From Lysinibacillus_B sp042920265 (GTDB taxonomy: Bacteria; Bacillota; Bacilli; Bacillales_A; Planococcaceae), in assembly GCF_042920265.1 (NCBI RefSeq), contig NZ_JBDQZI010000004.1, forward strand, positions 1 to 64,000: a DNA stretch of 64,000 nt, in the 5' to 3' direction. The notes below the pieces were generated by a model, which did no database searches, was not told the DNA's origin, and saw only the letters and a list, made by a program, of their open reading frames with translations. Numbering within the stretch: position 1 is the first letter of the stretch; every line of letters begins with the position of its first letter. This document shows, one piece after another, positions 60,987-64,000 of this stretch. The position numbers and the translations under genes were made by a program.

Positions 60987-61529
60987 TTGAAGAAAGCTTT
61001 ACTTGTGATTGACTATACGTATGATTTTGTAGCAGATGACGGAAAATTAACTTGTGGTAAACCGGGCCAAGCAATTGAACAAACAATTTCTTCTTTAATT
61101 GAAAAGTATGTAGCAGCTAATGAGCTTGTCGTTTTTACAAATGATATTCACTATGAAAACGACGAATACCATCCAGAAACGAAACTGTTTCCACCGCATA
61201 ATATTGCCGGAACAGCTGGCCGTGATTTATATGGCATGGTCAAAGACGTTTATGAAAAACATAAAAATGGCTGCATATCGTTAAATAAAACGAGATACTC
61301 TGCATTTGCAGGAACGAATTTACATCAGCTATTACAAGAACGCGGCATTCGTGACATCGCCTTAGTTGGCGTTTGCACAGATATTTGTGTACTTCACACG
61401 GCTGTGGATGCTTATAATTTAGGCTATCATGTTACAGTTTACAAAAATGGGGTAGCTAGTTTTAATACGGCAGGTCATGACTGGGCATTAGAACATTTTA
61501 CAAATACGTTAGGCGCTAAAGTAATATAA
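60987..61529 (+). CDS. pncA: Nicotinamidase / isochorismatase-family hydrolase (PncA/YueJ-like)
   Basis: A 180-aa cysteine hydrolase: catalytic triad D9 (VIDYTYDF), K101 (NKTRYSAF) and C134 (VGVCTDICVLHT), metal-binding D53, H55 and H62 in TNDIHYENDEYHPET. The length and landmarks match B. subtilis YueJ/PncA, which converts nicotinamide to nicotinate in NAD salvage. The start is TTG at 60987 behind AGGAGGGG. The ATG at 60966 lies before the site and is rejected. Confidence 0.87.
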   Translation: MKKALLVIDYTYDFVADDGKLTCGKPGQAIEQTISSLIEKYVAANELVVFTNDIHYENDEYHPETKLFPPHNIAGTAGRDLYGMVKDVYEKHKNGCISLNKTRYSAFAGTNLHQLLQERGIRDIALVGVCTDICVLHTAVDAYNLGYHVTVYKNGVASFNTAGHDWALEHFTNTLGAKVI

Positions 61530-61642
61530 TTAAATTTTTATTAAATTTACGTCCGATTACGTTTAATTTGCTATATCACAGGAAATAACTAAATAGACGC
61601 TATCATAGATCACTAACAATTTTAAAGGAGTTGTACGCAATT

Positions 61643-61900
61643 ATGATTAGCTTTATTTGGTTTTTAATCATTGGTGGTATTTTAGGTTGGTTAGCAGGTA
61701 TCATTCTGGGGAAAGATGTCCCAGGTGGTGTGATTGGTAATATTGTTGCCGGTATTGTCGGTTCGTGGATAGGAAGTATGTTGCTTGGCAATTGGGGTTG
61801 GAGAGTGTCTGACTTTTACGTATTCCCTGCACTAATTGGCGCAATCGTATTAATTTTCATCGTCAGCTTTATTTTAAAATCAATGCGTAAGGCGACTTAA
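61643..61900 (+). CDS. GlsB/YeaQ/YmgE-family stress membrane protein
   Basis: An 85-aa protein with three short hydrophobic segments rich in Gly: ISFIWFLIIGGILGWLAGII, GNIVAGIVGSWIGSMLLGN, and VFPALIGAIVLIFIVSFIL. It matches the small transglycosylase-associated (YeaQ) proteins linked to stress response. AAAGGAG lies 11 bases before the ATG at 61643. A TTG at 61631 touches the site. Own terminator downstream. Confidence 0.85.
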   Translation: MISFIWFLIIGGILGWLAGIILGKDVPGGVIGNIVAGIVGSWIGSMLLGNWGWRVSDFYVFPALIGAIVLIFIVSFILKSMRKAT

Positions 61901-61911
61901 ATATGTCAATT

Positions 61912-61944
61912 AAAAGGAATCGCTCGTCGGCGATTCCTTTTTTA
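61912..61944. terminator. Bidirectional terminator
   Basis: AAAAGGAATCGC and GCGATTCCTTTT form a 12-bp stem followed by T on both strands, between the convergent YeaQ and lytic transglycosylase genes. Confidence 0.88.
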
Positions 61945-61950
61945 GTTGCA

Positions 61951-62658
61951 CTAGGAATTCACAGTAATTACTTCTGTTTCCAGGCGCTCTTTATACGTGT
62001 TGTATAAATTGTAGTAATATAATATGTCTTCTACATATTCCTCACTGTGGTTATATTGAAAAATCGCTTTTTCTAACTCGCCATTCGCTGCACCAGCAAT
62101 GGCTAAAAAATTCGCCGCAGAGTAAATGGCATCTTCAATATGAAATGGGTCTGCAATACCATCACCGTCAGCATCTACTCCATAGCCACCATACAGCGCA
62201 ATTGTTTGTGGATCCAACTTTTCTTCATCTGTAATCTCCCCCTCACCAAGTCCAGAACATGTATTATGCTGCCATCCAACCCAAGTGCATGGCATAAATT
62301 GTAAATGCCCCTCTGCTCCGACTGGTGAGATCAGTGTTTGCATCGTAGAAAAGCGTGTCTCAATTCGATGATGTGCTGCAAGTAATGTCCACGGAATATT
62401 ATATTTTTCCCCAGCCTCCATATAAATCGGGATGTACTCAACAGGGATTTCAAGATCAAAATTGGCTTGAATCTTCGCGATTTCACTCGGTTCCACAAAT
62501 TCTCTAATAAACGGTAGACCTTTAAATTCCTCCCAAGCAAAATAAACCCCTATATAAATCGCTATCGTAACAGGTAGCATCAGAACAATTAAACATATTT
62601 TATATAGTGGAGAAAGCAACGGCTTTTTATTCTTTTTCTTCTTTTTATTTTTTGACAT
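61951..62658 (-). CDS. Membrane-anchored lysozyme-like / lytic transglycosylase domain protein
   Basis: A 235-aa protein: basic N-terminus (SKNKKKKKNKK), one membrane span (17-40), then a lysozyme-like SLT domain with catalytic Glu in AHHRIETRFS (E100), the GAEGHLQFMPCTWVGW segment and AANFLAIAGAANGELEKAIFQYNH. It cleaves peptidoglycan glycan strands outside the membrane. Similar domains make up the first half of CwlT-like conjugation enzymes. A calcium-like DADGDGIADP loop is present. Single-gene unit. Confidence 0.8.
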   Translation of the reverse strand: MSKNKKKKKNKKPLLSPLYKICLIVLMLPVTIAIYIGVYFAWEEFKGLPFIREFVEPSEIAKIQANFDLEIPVEYIPIYMEAGEKYNIPWTLLAAHHRIETRFSTMQTLISPVGAEGHLQFMPCTWVGWQHNTCSGLGEGEITDEEKLDPQTIALYGGYGVDADGDGIADPFHIEDAIYSAANFLAIAGAANGELEKAIFQYNHSEEYVEDILYYYNLYNTYKERLETEVITVNS

Positions 62659-62807
62659 AATACCACCAAACCTTTAAATGAATAGTTAAATCACATCACA
62701 TTTATGTAACGTACAAGGAATTAAAGTTGAGTTTTAATCGAAAAACTATTAGAATGAGTATCTCTTAATTATACCAGTATACATCAAATAAAGGAGCTAT
62801 AATCCAT

Positions 62808-63200
62808 ATGTGGAAAGAATTCAAAGAGTTTATTATGCGGGGTAATGTATTAGACCTTGCGATTGCGGTTGTCATAGGTGCCGCTTTTAATGCCATTGTA
62901 ACATCTTTAGTACAAAATATTATTACCCCACTCATAGGTATACTAGTAGGCGGAATCGATTTTACAAATGATTTTGTATGGACAGTGGGCAAGGAATCCG
63001 TCATGTTCGGATCATTTATCCAATCTGTCATCGATTTCTTAATTATCGCCTTCTCCATTTTCATGGCTTTAAAATTTATCAATAAATACATTTTACGCAA
63101 GAAACAAGAAGTTGCTGAAGAGCCTGCTGCACCTGTAGTTGATACAAAAGAAGAGCTACTAAAAGAAATTCGTGACTTACTGAAAAAACAGCAAGCTTAA
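62808..63200 (+). CDS. mscL: Large-conductance mechanosensitive channel MscL
   Basis: A 130-aa protein: MWKEFKEFIMRGNVLDLAIAVVIGAAFNAIVTSLVQNIITPLIG (TM1, pore-lining), a periplasm-side loop, TM2 (IDFLIIAFSIFMALKFINKY) and a C-terminal helix bundle. A homopentamer that opens under membrane tension to release solutes. AAAGGAG precedes the ATG. Single-gene unit with a terminator. Confidence 0.95.
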   Translation: MWKEFKEFIMRGNVLDLAIAVVIGAAFNAIVTSLVQNIITPLIGILVGGIDFTNDFVWTVGKESVMFGSFIQSVIDFLIIAFSIFMALKFINKYILRKKQEVAEEPAAPVVDTKEELLKEIRDLLKKQQA

Positions 63201-63236
63201 TCTCCAACAAGTCTATACACGATGCCTATAATTTTC

Positions 63237-63267
63237 AACGTCTATCCGAAAACATAGGCGTTTTTTT
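63237..63267 (+). terminator. Terminator after mscL
   Basis: AACGTCTAT pairs with ATAGGCGTT (one wobble) and is followed by TTTTTTT. Confidence 0.75.
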
Positions 63268-63369
63268 ATTTCTTAGGTTGTCCAGTACCTTTTTACATGG
63301 TAAATTGGTGTAATAATCGATTCATTCGAAATGTTTCGTAAATTAATGTGAGTAGAGAGAGTGATTTGT

Positions 63370-64000
63370 ATGACTGAACGTAAAATGGAAACGAAACTTG
63401 TACAACTTGGTAATTTAAGTGATGCAAAAACGGGTGCTATTAACCCCCCTATTTATTTATCAACAGCCTATAAACATGCAGGTATTGGTGAATCGACAGG
63501 GTATGACTACACACGTACTAAAAATCCGACTAGAACGATTTTAGAAGAAGGAATTGCCAACCTTGAAGGCGGTGACCAAGGTTTTGCCTGTAGTTCGGGT
63601 ATGGCAGCAATCCAACTTATTTTATCTTTATTTGCCCCTGGCGATGAACTAATCGTTCCTGAAGATTTATACGGCGGGACATACCGTTTATTTAAAGTAT
63701 ACGGTGATACTTACAATATTAAGCCCGTCTATTCACCATTCACATCTATAGAGACTGTTGAAAGCTTAATTAATGACAATACAAAAGCTTTATTTATTGA
63801 GACACCAACAAACCCATTAATGCAAGAAATTGATTTAGTTGCTTATAACGAATTAGCAAAGAAGCACAGTTTATTATTAATCGTTGACAATACATTTTAT
63901 ACACCCTATTTCCAACGTCCAATTGAATTAGGGGCTGATATCGTGGTCCATAGTGCAACAAAATACATCGGTGGACATAATGACGTGTTAGCTGGTTTAG
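63370..64000 (+). CDS. metI: Cystathionine gamma-synthase / O-acetylhomoserine thiolyase MetI (3' end beyond window)
   Basis: The first 210 residues of a Cys/Met-metabolism PLP enzyme: NPPIYLSTAYKH, GYDYTRTKNPTR, FACSSGMAAIQLILSL, TPTNPLMQEIDL, VDNTFYTPYFQRP and the PLP Lys in HSATKYIGGHND. The pattern is that of Bacillus MetI, which makes cystathionine from an acylhomoserine. ATG at 63370 with GAGAGAGTGA upstream. The frame is open at the window edge. No S-box or T-box fits in the 100 bp upstream. Confidence 0.9.
   Translation, partial: MTERKMETKLVQLGNLSDAKTGAINPPIYLSTAYKHAGIGESTGYDYTRTKNPTRTILEEGIANLEGGDQGFACSSGMAAIQLILSLFAPGDELIVPEDLYGGTYRLFKVYGDTYNIKPVYSPFTSIETVESLINDNTKALFIETPTNPLMQEIDLVAYNELAKKHSLLLIVDNTFYTPYFQRPIELGADIVVHSATKYIGGHNDVLAGL

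Overview
The window is low-GC DNA from a spore-forming Gram-positive bacterium, most likely of the Planococcaceae (Lysinibacillus/Solibacillus-like). The pointers are a cwlJ spore-lysis gene, spo0M behind a sigma-W promoter, yfkAB, ytxJ (bacillithiol), an SLH-domain surface protein, T-box control of the ilv-leu operon, AGGAGG-type ribosome binding sites, and several intergenic repeat families. No tRNA, rRNA or CRISPR array is visible. Genus placement is inference.

Layout. 1-2.0 kb: the N-terminal part of a secreted DNRLRE / Ig-like repeat protein with near-identical 312-bp tandem repeats, running off the left edge. 2.5-4.6 kb: a prophage remnant (integrase-like gene, ArpU-type regulator, 49-aa phage protein, frameshifted membrane gene). 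4.8-9.5 kb: polysaccharide deacetylase, small proteins, cwlJ, a Cys-rich copper-storage protein and serine acetyltransferase. 9.6-12.1 kb: a YesMN-type two-component system. 12.2-15.1 kb: an extracytoplasmic methionine-sulfoxide repair operon (ccdA, TlpA-like thioredoxin, msrAB) and ytxJ. 15.3-18.1 kb: MarR/SDR/ring-cleaving dioxygenase genes with two palindromic operators and a small gene carrying an in-frame stop. 18.7-25.4 kb: a two-component system divergent from an ABC exporter with a DUF4097 protein, then a GntR/ABC (Ytr-like) operon. 25.5-33.7 kb: small membrane proteins, degenerate remnants, SNF2 helicase, HNH protein, diaminopropionate ammonia-lyase and a CYP152 peroxygenase.

33.9-37.7 kb holds one ancestral gene (SLH domains, ComEC-like metallo-hydrolase, excalibur domain) broken twice: by an extra copy of an 8-bp tandem repeat that shifts the frame, and by a 2.2-kb IS200/IS605 element with tnpA and a tnpB lacking the usual zinc ribbon. 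37.9-42.6 kb: lipoprotein, yfkAB, spo0M and a dynamin-like GTPase. 42.9-48.6 kb is a signalling island: a soluble CZB chemoreceptor, a small protein, and a four-gene operon (receiver-PP2C phosphatase, anti-sigma-type kinase, membrane chemoreceptor, STAS antagonist) that looks like a partner-switching pathway with its own chemoreceptor.

49.1-60.4 kb: a DUF4275 gene and the branched-chain amino-acid locus ilvD-ilvB-ilvH-ilvC-leuA-leuB-leuC-leuD, with a T-box leader between ilvD and ilvB, a possible CodY site before ilvD, and inverted copies of an intergenic repeat in two operon gaps. 60.7-64 kb: a 35-aa ORF, nicotinamidase, YeaQ-type protein, lytic transglycosylase, mscL and the start of metI, cut by the right edge.

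Coordinates rest on reading the sequence by eye. Where an upstream in-frame start lacked a ribosome binding site, the start with the best site was chosen. Family names come from motif recognition, not database searches.
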